From Phlegmacium glaucopus (taxonomy: Eukaryota > Basidiomycota > Agaricomycetes > Agaricales > Cortinariaceae): a stretch of 32,065 nt of DNA. Positions 20,630-29,357 of the stretch are shown here, in pieces. The translations under genes and the position numbers were made by a program. The stretch lies in assembly GCA_015039465.1 (NCBI GenBank), contig MU130372.1, forward strand, positions 129,547 to 161,611, read 5' to 3'. The first letter of the stretch is position 1. Every line of letters begins with the position of its first letter. The notes beneath the pieces were generated by a model. That model worked only from the letters and a program-made list of their open reading frames with translations, ran no database searches and had not been told where the DNA came from.

Positions 20630-20938
20630 CAAAACCCCAAGGTTGTCCATCAGCAGATTTCTGCTGGATTGTACTAGACTGCCATTGAGCTGATTTCTGT
20701 GAGTACTAAAGAGCCCAGGGATGTCCAGGAAGCTGACAGTAGTCAAATACTAGGCTTCCGGAGGGTACCCTGTGAGCTCATGGGATCTAATATTGAAGTG
20801 TGGAATGTGCTGGGTGAGCTCATGGGAGTGTATAATATTGAAGCCCAGAGGGTGTCCAATAAGCTGATGGGAACCTAATATAAAAGTCTGGATCATGTCC
20901 TATGAGCTCATGCTAGTTCAATATTCAACTCCGGAGGG
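20630..20938. repeat. 43-44 bp degenerate minisatellite
   Basis: About six diverged units, each carrying a form of GAGCTCATGGGA followed by TAATATTGAAG and then CCGGAGGGTG or a variant. Successive unit lengths are 43, 44, 43 and 43 from about 20758. The array is cut on the right by the LTR that starts at 20939. Confidence 0.7.
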
Positions 20939-21319
20939 TGTTATGACTTCAAATTATTCAGGTAAACAAATCATTAACGGTTGTTTAAATGTCAAGTTTG
21001 AGTATCAGTCTGAGGACTAGAGCTGCATAGACTTGTTAAGGTCTAGAGAAGCTGTCGTCTTTGAGAGTGATTCAAGAGTGGAGAGTTTGTCTATTAAAGA
21101 CTAGGTACAGTATAAAGTACAAGGTATAGACATTTATATACAAAAAGGTAAGATGAAATGCATGAGGTATAGGGTAAGTAAACATGTGTTCAACACATGT
21201 ATGAAAGTGAATGATAACCACATGTAGGTGAAACAATGAATGTAGCATGTTGAACGCATGTGTGATAAAGTAAAAGAAAATGAAAAATGAGTGTACGCAG
21301 CATGTGTGAAATTGTAACA
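20939..21319 (-). repeat. 3' LTR of a 5'-truncated LTR retroelement
   Basis: On the minus strand it begins TGTTACAATTTC at 21319 and ends GAAGTCATAACA at 20939, 381 bp. Immediately upstream on the minus strand is a polypurine tract (GTGGAGGGGTAA, 21320-21331), as expected before a 3' LTR. The ends resemble the solo LTR at 23703-24103 (TGTTACAAACTTTC...GTTGTAACA). No target duplication is visible, which fits loss of the other end. Confidence 0.7.
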
Positions 21320-21354
21320 TTACCCCTCCACTAGACTCTTAAAAACTCCTGGTT

Positions 21355-21725
21355 TCAACGACTATACAACCTCTTTGCAAGTTGACAGTGTTTCAAGACG
21401 TGACCACCTTCATTGCAACAGACACAGTGGTTTTGAATTGTTCTCATTGCATCGAGGGTTTGAAGATGCTTGTAATCTTCATCGTCAGGGATAAATATTG
21501 GACTGTCTTTAGAGCCAGTGCCTTCAGAAACAGTTTCATAAGTCATCGGAAGTTGAGAAACAGAGCAATGAAGAGTGACAGGGAGGACAATTGTGTCAAG
21601 AGGAACTATCAGGATGGATTTTGCTGACAAGACAGATGGTGATGGAGTGTTTGTCAAGGGAATATTTGTCTTCTGTGGAACATTCTTGAAAGGGACGTGA
21701 GACCATTGATGTTGTTGGTGGTGTC
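21355..21725 (-). pseudogene. Gag fragment with CCHC zinc knuckle
   Basis: A minus-strand frame opens after a TGA near 21727 and ends at 21355. It includes TIQNHCVCCNEGGHVLKHCQ, a CX2CX4HX4C nucleocapsid knuckle. It lies 35 bases before the polypurine tract and LTR, so it is the end of gag in an element with no pol between gag and LTR. The element is either non-autonomous or internally deleted. No capsid domain, RT or 5' LTR is found upstream. Confidence 0.65.
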
Positions 21726-22280
21726 AAATAAGTGGTTTCAGTTTCAAGGAAAGACTGTTCTCTCACATGTGATCAAAAAGAAGGTTTTGTGTTCATCATT
21801 GTCGTTCAAGTTCTTTCTCCATTCTATGTATTGTCTTTGTTGTTTCATGATAGTGTAAGAATCAATAATTAAGGTCAGTGCAATCCCAAAGTAGTTTGGT
21901 GATTGTGTTCAGGTAAGTAAGCTACAATGTAGTGTGTAACATGGGCTAGTGAACACATACATTGTATTGACAATTACTGTTGCAGCGTGCCCACTAGCAG
22001 ATAGTGGCCCTTGTATGGCATATCAGATATACACTGTATTGAGTATATTGATGCCAGCGGCCTCGCTGGAGTACATATGGGCTCTCTACGGGTTACAGTT
22101 GTACCCTGGCTCTCCCTGCTGCAGACTATCCCAAGCGCAGGCAGGCATTTATCATTTAGTGTTTATACTGGGATGATTGTTGTCCCGACATGTCTGGGTT
22201 GTTATTCCTTGGACTTTCCCAGCCTCCAGTAAAGAGATGGCATGCCCCGGGATGTAAATTTCATGCTGGCTCACCCAGAG
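21726..22280. other. Repeat-like DNA, no gene recognised
   Basis: Several short frames on the plus strand (for example 21949-22176) show no motif. The sequence up to about 21900 may be the decayed interior of the element whose LTR lies at 20939. Confidence 0.35.
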
Positions 22281-22700
22281 TGATGAATCATCTCCTATGC
22301 CCCCACCAGGGTCAATGTCCTATTGGGTAATGTATCTATCACTTGCCAGTTAGCCTACTATTTTGTGTAGTAGCCTTTCCCCATTGTCAAGTCACAAAAA
22401 TAGCATGATGTGGCATGCTGCTGGGTGGGCTGGGGCTATCATTCATCCCAATTGTCCCACCTGGTTACTGTACTGTTGGGCAATGTATCTATCAGCTACT
22501 GATTACCTTAAAATTTTGTCTAAAGTGCCTCTGTACAGGGTTCATTGTCCCAGTTACACATCAATAAATTGCGGCAGGATTTACATTCCCCACCGTCCAG
22601 CTGGGGAGAATGACAGGTCCCCCATGTCCCACCAGGGTCAATTTCCCAATGAGCAATGTAGAGGTCAGATCCTTAGTAGTCAATGATTTTGTCTGAAGTG
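22281..22700. repeat. Imperfect tandem repeat, about 150-170 bp units
   Basis: Three related blocks begin with CCACCAGGGTCAATGTCCTATTGGG (22303), CCACCTGGTTACTGTACTGTTGGG (22456) and CCACCAGGGTCAATTTCCCAATGAG (22628). Each is followed by a GTAATGTATCTATCA-like segment and later by an ATTTTGT(C/G)T(A/G) segment. The copies have diverged. No coding potential was seen. Confidence 0.55.
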
Positions 22701-23383
22701 CATGTCTACATGATTTTTCATTCATTATCTTGCCATTTTCAAGTCAAAAACATAGCATGACATGGGATTCAGAGTAACCCCTGGTCAATCCAGGCACTAT
22801 AATCAAGAGTTAGAAACATGTTGATTCTTTGCAAGGTAAACTATGTACATTGTGGTGTTAGAATGATATATATGGCAAATGTACAAAAAAAGTCAGCCAT
22901 GGAATATAAAACATTGCTCCCAACATAACAGGCGGCTGTGGTCTTAAACTGCACCTGCTATATTTGGGTTTCTTGGCCCCGCCTGCCTCGTTGTGGTCAT
23001 CAGGTGCCCCCCTAGTGATTCATGGGAGGGTGTTGTGTCCCTTGACCTGGTGCCTGATCACTGCCATGGGGGACTGACGATGGGGACAGCAAGTGTCATC
23101 ATCCCGACAGGCAAGGGTGTCCTACCATATGCACATATATATCCATCAGGACAGTGGGAAAGGCGTAAGGCATCTGAAATGTAGCCCTGGGGACGGCGGT
23201 GTGCTCCGCCCAATGATAATGTCCCTGCCTGTGGGAAGTGGTCACATGATTGAATGTGTATTGACCTAGCAGGAGATAGATACTCCGACATGCATACATA
23301 ACACAACTACAATGTCTACTTCAATGGATGCCCTTCCCAGCCCCATGCAATTGTGCAATACTTTATGGTCCCCCACCCTTTCC
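22701..23383. other. No gene recognised
   Basis: Mixed sequence with short frames in both directions, none with recognisable motifs. It borders the TTCC-rich repeats that start near 23384. Confidence 0.35.
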
Positions 23384-23556
23384 AATTGGAATTCCTTGGA
23401 AACATTTGGAATCCTTGGAATCCTTGGAAGTCCTTGGAATTCCAAGTAATTCCAATTGTTTCCAGGATGTTTCCAAGGAATTCCAAATGTTTCCAAGTAA
23501 TTCCAATTGTTTCCAAGATTATTTCCAATTTCATTCCAACTGTTTCCAAGGAATTC
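23384..23556. repeat. TTCCAAGGAA/GGAATTCC simple palindromic repeat tract
   Basis: About 170 bases made of variants of TTCCAA, CTTGGAA and GGAATTCC, which read alike on both strands. Related GGATTCCTGG-type sequence fills the flanks of the neighbouring inverted-repeat element (23600-23702, 24104-24170, 25430-25660). Confidence 0.75.
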
Positions 23557-23702
23557 CCTGAACTTTACACTCCCCCATGTCTTCCTGGTAAATGAGAATA
23601 TTCCTCATGGATTCTGGGTGGATTCTGGGTGGGTTCCTGGGATTCCTATCTAATTCCCGGTGGATTCCTTGTTAATTCCTGGTGGATTCCTGGTATTCCT
23701 GG

Positions 23703-24103
23703 TGTTACAACTTCGAACGGTTCAGAGAGTTCTGACTGTAAACAGTTGTATAAAGGTCGTTTGTCGGTTCGTTGAGCTCAAAAGAATACTAAGAGAGGTT
23801 GTCTCGAAGTAGAGTCTTAGGAGTTTGAGGTTGTTCTAGAGTAAGGTAACCAGAGGTAGATTCTCAAGAATTAGCTATCGTTACATCAAGTTGTAAGTAA
23901 AGTATTTATAGTAAGTAGAGAGAGTCATGCATAAGGTGAAATGTCCACATGTAAGTAGGTATGCATAAGTATAAATAGGTGAAACAATGAAAAGAGGAAG
24001 GTAAGCATGTGGGAGCGGAGATGAGAGGAAGGCATAAGGCGCATGTGGATGAAACAGGCATGTGTTCGGTGGAGATAAGAAAAAGAAAAGAAAGTTTGTA
24101 ACA
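23703..24103. mobile_element. Solo LTR (401 bp) with 5-bp target duplication
   Basis: Starts TGTTACAACTTC and ends AAGTTTGTAACA, giving inverted TGTTAC/GTAACA ends, and is flanked on both sides by CCTGG (23698-23702 and 24104-24108). It interrupts a run of GGTATTCCTGG repeats that continues on both sides. The flanking DNA is itself repetitive, so the duplication alone is weak evidence, but together with the LTR ends the call is good. It is related to the LTR at 20939-21319. Confidence 0.82.
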
Positions 24104-24303
24104 CCTGGTATTCCTAGTATTCCTGGTATTCCTGGTGGATTCCTGGTGAGTTCCTGGTGGAATTCTGGTGAAATCAGCTAAGTCATTGACTTGTTCTATT
24201 TAATGTAATTTTCCTTGATTTTTTTTATTGCAAGATATATATTGAAAATTATATACAAGTACATTAATCACTTATTAATAACCTATTAAATAAACTAAAA
24301 TGT

Positions 24304-25096
24304 ACCCCTGTGAGGGGGTTATGATTGTAGTATATTAAAATTAAAATGGACCCCAGCAAGGGGGTTGTTGTTGTTGTCGTGTGAGCGCTGTGATAGTATA
24401 TTAAATAAATAAACCTCCCATGAGGGGGGTCGTCATACGCGTGTGTTGTCATTTGTATGCATCATTGTTTGTATGTGTCGTTGTTTGCACATGTCATCAT
24501 TTGGGTGTGTTGTTTGGGTGTGTTGTTTGGGTGTTGTCAATGTGGGTCCTCGTTGTCATACCTGTCGTCAGAGTAATCAAACGAAGAATAAAAAAATAAA
24601 AAATAGAAATAACCCCCCCAGTGAGGGGGGGTGGTGGTCATCGTGCGTGATGGTGGTCGTCCTGGTAGTGTACTAAAATAAATGAAATAAAAATAACCCC
24701 CCCTTGTACAGGGGGTAGCTGTCGTCGTCCATTGTCGTCTGTTGTTTGTTTGATGTTGTCTGTTGTTTGTTCATTCAATGTTGTCGTCCGTTGAAATAAA
24801 ATGAAACCCCCCCATATGGGGGGGTAACCGTTGTTGTTGTCAGTTGAAATAGAATAAAAACCTCCCTGTTCAGGGGGGGTAGCTGTCATCGTTCAAAGCA
24901 TAAGGATTAAAAACCCCCCCCCCCCCCAGTGAAGGGGGGGTGGGGGAGTGGTGGTGTGTTGAGGTGGAGGGTGGTGGTGGATGGGAGGGAGGTTGTTGTT
25001 GTCATCGTCATCACTGTACACTGCCGGTAGTTGTTAATGAATTGAAATAAATAATAGAATAAAATAAAAACCGAAAACCCCCCTGGTTAGGGGGGT
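24304..25096. repeat. Array of nine spaced C-run/G-run hairpins
   Basis: Nine times, an A-rich lead (AAATAAA or similar) is followed by 4 to 14 C, a short loop and 4 to 7 G. Positions: 24305-24318, 24351-24364, 24414-24429, 24613-24631, 24697-24715, 24807-24824, 24861-24879, 24914-24940 and 25078-25095. Loops differ (GTG, AGCAA, ATGA, AGTGA, TTGTACA, ATAT, TGTTCA, AGTGAA, TGGTTA). The copy at 24807 is a perfect 18-bp palindrome. Most are followed by TAGC(T/C)GTCGTC or GTTGTTGTT. Spacing varies from about 45 to 190 bases. Confidence 0.85.
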
Positions 25097-25136
25097 AGCC
25101 GTCGTCATCACTGTCGCTGTCATTGGACATTGTTGT

Positions 25137-25160
25137 CCTCCTCCTCCTCCTCCTCCTCAT
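25137..25160. repeat. CCT trinucleotide microsatellite
   Basis: About seven to eight consecutive CCT units next to the hairpin array, followed by GTT and GGT trinucleotide runs up to about 25225. Confidence 0.85.
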
Positions 25161-25682
25161 TGTCGTTGTGTCTTGGTTGTTGTTGTTGTAGTTCTGGGGT
25201 GGTTGTGATTGCGGTGGTGGTGGTTGTGAGATGAAGGAGTATATTACTAATGTTTGTTGATTTGGGAAATATTGTCACATGTGGTCATGTGACCACACCT
25301 TGTGGCCTGAACAAAATTCAAAATTTAAATGGTGGCAAGGCATTGCCACCTTGTAATATATGAATTACTGATGTTTTAGTATTTTACTTTTAAATATTAA
25401 TAATACATAATATATAATGGTAGTACCAGGAATTCCAAGGATTCCAGGTGGATTTCAGGTGGATTCTGTGCTAGGAATTCCCAAGGAATTCCCAAATTCC
25501 TGGTATAAATTTCCTTGAGTACCAGGAATCCACCTGGAATCCACCTGGATTAGGAAGAGCAAGGAATGTCAATTTCAGAGGAAATTGGCTGGTAAAAAAT
25601 TCCTCCCAGAATCCAAAGATCCCTACCAGGAATGGTAGGATTCCTCCAGGATTCCTCCAGGAAGACGTGGGGGAGTGTAAAG

Positions 25683-27105
25683 ACCTCATTTCCTCACATT
25701 GGATCAAGCAGTTACTGCATGGGAACACTAGATAAATTATCCAACACTCATGCCGTCACATAGCAGCTTTGCCATGCCACAATATGACTGACCCAGTCAT
25801 TGACTCATGCAGGTCAGGCCCATATAGAGCGGCTCATATTTGATGACAGGTGGCTGGAGGATTAGTTTATTTTTTCTGGACTATATACTGGATGTCAAGA
25901 ATATTGGTGTCGTATCTTGATATATGAAACAATTGAGTTGATGTCTTCACGAAGTGGCGTTGATAGGATCCATATAGCCTTTAGGTTCGTAAACTGGTTA
26001 TTTTTGCGATTTAACAACTTCGCAGTATACGCGGATGCCTCACGGGTACCAACTTCACTCGCACTCTCATTTGCGGATGTCGCAAATGCTTCGCACATCA
26101 CACAACATGATATAATCCTCGCATAACCGTCGTACATCACTTCTACGACCTTTGTAACTATCCAACGCACCCTCATTCCTCTTTGCATTTCATACTTCGA
26201 CATATCTTCAACTCTCTCTATCAATACTGGACTTAGCCATTTCTTTCCTTTGCAACCACACCTTTGCACAGCTTCTCTTTAATCTCGCGGTCTTTCACAG
26301 CTCGCATACACATCCCTTTCACTGGTTTGATCATGGTCCGTGTTGTTTTTAACTTACTTTCTTTTTAACTTTCTATATATATTATTATTTGATCATCTCC
26401 TTCGAAACAGGAGGTCATACAACTGACCTCCTTACTCATCACTTCTATTGTTATTCTATCCCCTATTTCTTTGTTACCAAACTACTGGGCCCATGTGACT
26501 TCACATTAGCTCAAATTTTACATTACTGTTTCGCATATCCGCACCTGGCTAGCTTGCTACTCTTGTATTAAGTACCTGTAGCGAGTAGGAGGGAAGGTGA
26601 ACAGGAGACGGCCAGAGTTTTGATCCCATAAACTTTGCAGCAATGTTCTAAGTCAATAGTCTCATCCTTTAAGTTACTTCACGTACTGCGTTATCGTTCG
26701 CGGACTTCGCTATCTTCGCGGTCTACTCGTCCAGCGTATTTCAATACCGTGAACTTCCCTTTAATTCTATCGAGGAAATCTACATTAACCCCTCCGAACT
26801 ACGTTACTACTTGCGGTCTGATCCCACCGCAGGTACATCAGCGTGACACCATTTGCCTGACTCGGCAACATGAATACTTCAGAATGTCCATGCTGCTCTG
26901 CCAATGAGCCGCTTTCCAAATATTGCCTGTCTCCAATACTTGCGGCTTGCGGCAGCTATGCTCTGCTCCAATATCACCGACCCAATTTGGCACCACTGTC
27001 ACCTTGATGTGCCCAAACTGGCATGTCATACTTTTGCTGACCCAGCACATTCAATACAGCATTACCTCTACTTGCCGATTAGATGTATATCATGACATTC
27101 TTGTC
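25683..27105. other. No gene recognised
   Basis: The longest frame is 124 codons on the minus strand (25895-26269), without motifs. The stretch at 25980-26330 and 26690-26830 contains many TCGCG and TTCGC words, richer in CpG than its surroundings. No splice-consistent gene could be built. Confidence 0.35.
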
Positions 27106-27497
27106 CATCAGAAAAAAATAACCTTGGCCTGGCTGGCTCTGGCTGCCCTGGCCAGCCCTGGCCAGCCCTGAACATCTTTGGCTAGGTTTAAAAATATGAA
27201 AAAAGTCTAACAAATCACAGAAATATTTATAGTACCCAATTCCAAAAAAAAGTAAACAATTACTTACATAAGACAGATGCTGAGATATTCAAGATTTTTA
27301 AACAATTTAATATCTTGAATATCTCAGCATCTGTCTTATGTAATTGTTTACTTCTTTTTGGAATTGGGTACTATAAATATTTCTGTGATTTGTTAGATTT
27401 TTTTTATATTTTTAAACCTAGCCAAAGATGTTCAGGGCTGGCCAGGGCTGGCCAGGGCAGCCAGAGCCAGCCAGGCCAAGGTTATTTTTTTCTGATG
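27106..27497. mobile_element. 392-bp foldback (MITE-like) element
   Basis: Left arm 27106-27295 and right arm 27312-27497 are complementary along almost their full length, with a 16-base loop. Differences amount to a handful of substitutions and one 4-base indel. The ends read CATCAGAAAAAAATAACC, followed by a (CTGGCCAGCC)-rich block and an AT-rich inner half. No coding capacity. No clear target duplication was seen next to the ends. The near-identity of the arms suggests recent origin or gene conversion. Confidence 0.88.
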
Positions 27498-28130
27498 TCA
27501 CATCTCCATGGCAGACCATTCTGTTATTTTCACAAAAGAACGAGGCAGGCAGGTCTCTCAGCTGCTTCCCAACCACATGGTACAAGCAATAGCAAACAGA
27601 TGTACCTGCAGTTGCCGTTTGAAGGTGCTGGAGCACACCTGAGCCCGGTTTGGTACTTACCCAATTGCCTCACACTGCTTGCTAGGTGCCGCAAATGTCT
27701 GCCAAGCTGGTCCAATATTGACATCAGCTGCTGGTGTGCCGGACCCAATATCATCTATCATCACCTCCATACCCAGTACATTGCCTGATTTCGACCTCCT
27801 TTTGTCATTATATGATGCTTGTGAAGTGTCATACCTAGCTGTGACACATCTCCTTTAGGTACCACCACACACTCAATTGTCATTATCCTACCTGTCCTTT
27901 CCCTCACCCAAATGGGCTACTGTCACTAGCCGCAACATGTCTGCTGACTAACAGGCCCGAGATTTGACCCGTTCACTCAAATCGATCCAGACGGCTACAG
28001 TGTAGCTGGCCCAACAGGCTTATAGGGTGTTTGCTGGTGTTTGCCCAAATGGAGTGAGATCACTACACTGTATGCATTCGCTAGCTGTTCTACTCATTAC
28101 AGTGTAGCTTACCTATGTGGAGGGCCAGGG
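27498..28130. other. No gene recognised
   Basis: Pyrimidine-rich, with short frames only. A plus-strand frame of 157 codons (27315-27788) runs out of the foldback element and is judged to be chance. Confidence 0.35.
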
Positions 28131-28982
28131 CAGTTGAGCCAATAAGACTAAGTATTGGCACTGTGGCTGCGGCTTGGGGATGATGATGATGCCATGGCAT
28201 GAGGATGAGGCCAAAGATAAAGATGTCTATATATTTATTATATCATAATTGTATGGGGTCAAACAAAGTATGTTGTTAAATTGCAGTGGATACTTTTTCA
28301 TGGTTGCAACCTGGATTGAATGAAATGTCATGCTTCATTGGATCCTGGTTGCACCCATAGAACTCAATGTAAATTTTTATCTGGGACAAGTTCCAGTTTG
28401 CCACACCCAGTTGTCGAGCCACTGCCAACAGATTCATTCTATCCATCCTCCCAAAGGATTTTATATGCACCTTCATTCTTGAAAATCACAGATAAAACTG
28501 ATGTATATATATATAATAAAATAATATACATATGGCACATGATTCGAGGCCACCACATTTTTCTGGACTATATAGGCAGCAGGCGGCCAGTGTTAAACAT
28601 CTGCTGTGGGAGCCACAGCCCATGTATGGCCTCGTATGGACAGCTTTGGCCATTCATATGTTGAACTATGTAAGAGTATTGAAGTTCATTTGGCAGACTT
28701 TTAGGTAAAGGCAGCAGGCTGCACCAATAGGCAAGATGATTGAGGCCACGGCCTATCAGGTCGGGGGTGATGGGAAGAAGCGAGCTGTTGCGATAGCAAT
28801 GCTATGGAAATATGAGCCCAAGTCTGGGGATAATATCCTTCTCATATTTGTGACTGCTAGGCCAGTTGAGCCAATAAGACTATGAATTAGCATTGTGGCC
28901 GTGGCCTGAGAATGAGGCTAAAGATCAAAGATGTGTGAATCAAACAAGATTTGTTAGCAGACCAGTTACATTGCATTGGATA
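28131..28982. repeat. Two diverged direct copies of a repeat (28131-28292 and 28863-28982)
   Basis: Both begin CAGTTGAGCCAATAAGACTA, continue with a CACTGTGGCTGCGGC or CATTGTGGCCGTGGC segment, then GAGG(A/-)TGAGGC(C/T)(A)AAGAT, and end with CATTGGATAC-like sequence. The DNA between them has a short plus-strand frame (about 28706-28885, MIEATAYQVGGDGKKRAVAI in part) that looks protein-like but is not recognised. Confidence 0.6.
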
Positions 28983-29357
28983 CAATTCCTTGCATAGAAT
29001 TGTATCTGATCTGGAATGATTTTGGGTGTGCCAGTGGGATAAAGCAATACCAGGCCATGAATGAAGTATGAAAAGGTGGTGGAGCAGGCTGGAATTGAGG
29101 CCAAGGGTGTTGAAGTACAATACAGAGAAATGGCATTTGTTTTGTTCTAAATCTATCTTTTATACATAATTTACTGTTATATGTGATTTCCACGAAGAGG
29201 AAATTGAAAAAAAAATCTTCAGGAAGAGGAATTGGTGACCGCGGCCTCAGAGTTTCACTGTGTTGTTCTGACCTTTCTCCTTGGGTCACTTGGTAGATTC
29301 TGAGTCAAATTCCTATTAGGTGAAAATAACAAGACAGTGGATTACACTATGAGGATG
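28983..29357. other. No gene recognised; 3' flank of the candidate gene at 29358
   Basis: Contains short frames without motifs on the minus strand. It lies downstream of the stop codon of the candidate low-complexity gene and may include its 3' untranslated region. Confidence 0.3.

Larger units (their letters stand above)
23563..25682. mobile_element. Candidate non-autonomous element with 26-bp terminal inverted repeats (2.1 kb)
   Basis: CTTTACACTCCCCCATGTCT at 23563, extending to 23588, is repeated in inverted orientation at 25657-25682 with 25 of 26 bases matching. Inside both ends lie long stretches of GGTGGATTCCTGG-like repeats (plus-strand sense on the left, complement on the right), then AT-rich DNA and the hairpin array at 24304-25096. 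No transposase frame is visible. No flanking target duplication was identified. A solo LTR is inserted at 23703-24103. A similar end, CTGTACACTCCCCCACATAC, occurs at 31187, which indicates a dispersed family. Confidence 0.6.

Noticed and set aside
23316..23595. Frames with repeated NSNCFQ or GITWKHLEF peptides
   Set aside because: They are translations of the TTCCAA simple repeat, which is open in several frames on both strands.
24304..25096. Bacterial-type intrinsic terminators or G4 telomere
   Set aside because: The hairpins are followed by GTCGTC or GTTGTT rather than a T run, the setting is fungal, and the G runs lack telomere periodicity.
27315..27788. Plus-strand frame of 157 codons
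   Set aside because: Its first part is one arm of the foldback element and the rest has no motif or codon signature.
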